A stretch of DNA of 7,980 nucleotides from CAYUVF01 sp964448045 (lineage in GTDB: Bacteria; Bacteroidota; Rhodothermia; Rhodothermales; Salinibacteraceae). The stretch spans positions 1 through 7,980 of the forward strand of contig CAYUVF010000092.1 in the NCBI GenBank assembly GCA_964448045.1, read 5' to 3'. A program made the translations under genes and the position numbers. Below the pieces are notes generated by a model. It saw only the letters and a list, made by a program, of their open reading frames with translations, was not told the origin of the DNA and did not search any database. Below, one piece after another: positions 7,286 through 7,980 of this stretch (its first letter is position 1; each line of letters opens with the position of its first letter).

Positions 7286-7316
7286 GTAACACAAAGTAGT
7301 CAGAATTAATCATTTC
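7286..7316 (+). promoter_or_regulatory. Shared 31-base upstream element, copy 2 (before the tail-fibre-like gene)
   Basis: The element reads GTAACAC, four variable bases, TAGTCA, two variable bases, ATTAATCATTTC, and pairs with copy 1 at 4406-4436. It ends 71 bases before ATG 7388. It overlaps the predicted minus-strand promoter of the LuxR gene almost completely, so anything bound here could affect both divergent genes and allow the LuxR protein or another factor to control its own gene. The function is inferred from position and conservation only. Confidence 0.6.
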
Positions 7317-7322
7317 CTCAAA
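7292..7322 (-). promoter_or_regulatory. Bacteroidota-type -33/-7 promoter of the LuxR-family gene
   Basis: Read on the minus strand there is TTTG (7319-7322), a 20-base spacer and TACTTTG (7292-7298). The Bacteroidota housekeeping consensus is a TTTG-like -33 element, about 19-21 bases, and TAnnTTTG. The -7 box is one base short of consensus, but spacing and position are right: transcription would begin near 7285, about 27 bases before ATG 7258. It is a pattern match without experimental support. Confidence 0.45.
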
Positions 7323-7387
7323 AGAGGCGCCACGGTATCTTTCCATTCAGATCAAGTCGTGCTCGTCTCGCAAGTGTTGCCGTTCGC

Positions 7388-7980
7388 ATGCATACGCTAT
7401 CCAAGCTTCTTCGCTCCTCCATCTGGGGTCCGGTCGTGTGTCTGATCGCCCTCGGTCTCGTGCTCGGACCCGTTCCGGCCGAGGCACAGTCCACCACGTT
7501 CACGTATCAAGGCTACCTCGAAGACGGCGGCAGTCCGGCCGCCGGTCCGGTCGACCTGCGCTTTATTCTTTACGACAGCGGAAGCGGCGGTTCGCAGATC
7601 GGCCCCACCATCACGAAAGATGACATGAGCTTGACCGATGGCGTCTTCGCCGTGGACCTCGACTTCGGTGCCGTCTTCGCGGATGGCGCGCGCTACCTGG
7701 AGGTCGCCGTGCGCGACGGCGGATCGACCGGCAGCTACACGACGCTCAGCCCGCGCGAGGCGCTGCGCCCGGCGCCGACGGCCGTGACGGCGTTTTCACT
7801 CCCGAACGTGACCGTCGACGGCAGCGGCAACGTCGGCATCGGCACGACCAGCCCGTCGAGCCCGCTGACGGTTGCCGGCACGATCGAGTCGACCAGCGGC
7901 GGCATTACGTTCCCGGACGGGACGACGCAGACGACGGCGGGTGTCGGATCGGGCTCGGCCTGGCAGCTTGGCGGGAACAG
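7388..7980 (+). CDS. Secreted tail-fibre-like repeat protein, N-terminal part (cut by window end)
   Basis: The reading frame is open for 197 codons and leaves the window without a stop. Residues 1-34 are a signal peptide (basic start, hydrophobic core at about 15-28, AEAQ at the cleavage site). Residues 36-138 form a domain seen in many bacterial secreted proteins (TFTYQGYLEDGGSPAAGPVD, LRFILYDSGSGGSQIGPTI, LSPREALRPAP). It is followed by tail-fibre-like repeat text: GNVGIGTTSPSSPLTVAGTI at 147-166 and GGITFPDGTTQTTAG at 171-185. Proteins of this build are usually long and repetitive, and often end in a self-cleaving S74-type chaperone domain, which would lie outside the window. The likely role is as a surface or secreted fibre or adhesin; this is inference from family resemblance. 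ATG 7388 is the only start I see in the frame; no Shine-Dalgarno precedes it. The leader (7317-7387) has a small inverted repeat, CCTC-AAAA-GAGG. Confidence 0.88.
   Translation, partial: MHTLSKLLRSSIWGPVVCLIALGLVLGPVPAEAQSTTFTYQGYLEDGGSPAAGPVDLRFILYDSGSGGSQIGPTITKDDMSLTDGVFAVDLDFGAVFADGARYLEVAVRDGGSTGSYTTLSPREALRPAPTAVTAFSLPNVTVDGSGNVGIGTTSPSSPLTVAGTIESTSGGITFPDGTTQTTAGVGSGSAWQLGGN

Noticed and set aside
6749..7309. Plus-strand open frame of 186 codons opposite the LuxR-family gene
   Set aside because: It is antisense to the GAF-like region and runs into the intergenic promoter region; no supporting motif.
7316..7327. Inverted repeat CCTC-AAAA-GAGG as a terminator or operator
   Set aside because: The stem is only 4 bases with no T run after it; it may arise by chance.

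Overview
The window is a GC-rich stretch of bacterial chromosome holding seven protein genes and no RNA genes, insertion sequences or CRISPR arrays that I can see. The mix suggests a Gram-negative member of the Bacteroidota/Rhodothermota/FCB type: an ECF sigma factor paired with a membrane Ser/Thr kinase carrying TPR repeats, an OmpA-domain envelope protein, a secreted protein with tail-fibre-like repeats, a near-consensus Bacteroidota-style -33/-7 promoter, and mostly absent Shine-Dalgarno sequences. This placement is inference; no marker gene fixes the phylum.

Layout. 1-194: AT-richer leader with no gene. 195-3209 (+): a two-gene operon of an ECF sigma factor (TIGR02999-like) and a kinase with a single membrane span and TPR repeats, 12 bases apart. 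3222-4359 (-): a two-gene unit transcribed from right to left, a DUF4385-type protein followed by an F420-reductase-like NADP-binding oxidoreductase. 4514-6115 (+): an exported protein with a central OmpA-type peptidoglycan-binding domain. 6134-7258 (-): a LuxR-family regulator with GAF-like and PAS-like sensory regions. 7388-7980 (+): the N-terminal part of a secreted tail-fibre-like protein that runs off the window.

Two features stand out. First, the sigma factor lacks the acidic DAED residues of region 2.2. It has Gln-Thr-Thr-Ala there, and it sits directly beside a kinase. This matches the logic of the known sigma-phosphorylation pair EcfP/PknT, so activation by threonine phosphorylation is a testable idea. 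Second, the two exported-protein genes, on either side of the LuxR gene, share a 31-base upstream element (24 of 31 bases identical) at nearly the same distance from their likely start codons. This suggests a common promoter or operator and a small envelope regulon. The factor that reads it could be the LuxR protein or an ECF sigma factor, but the sequence alone cannot say which.
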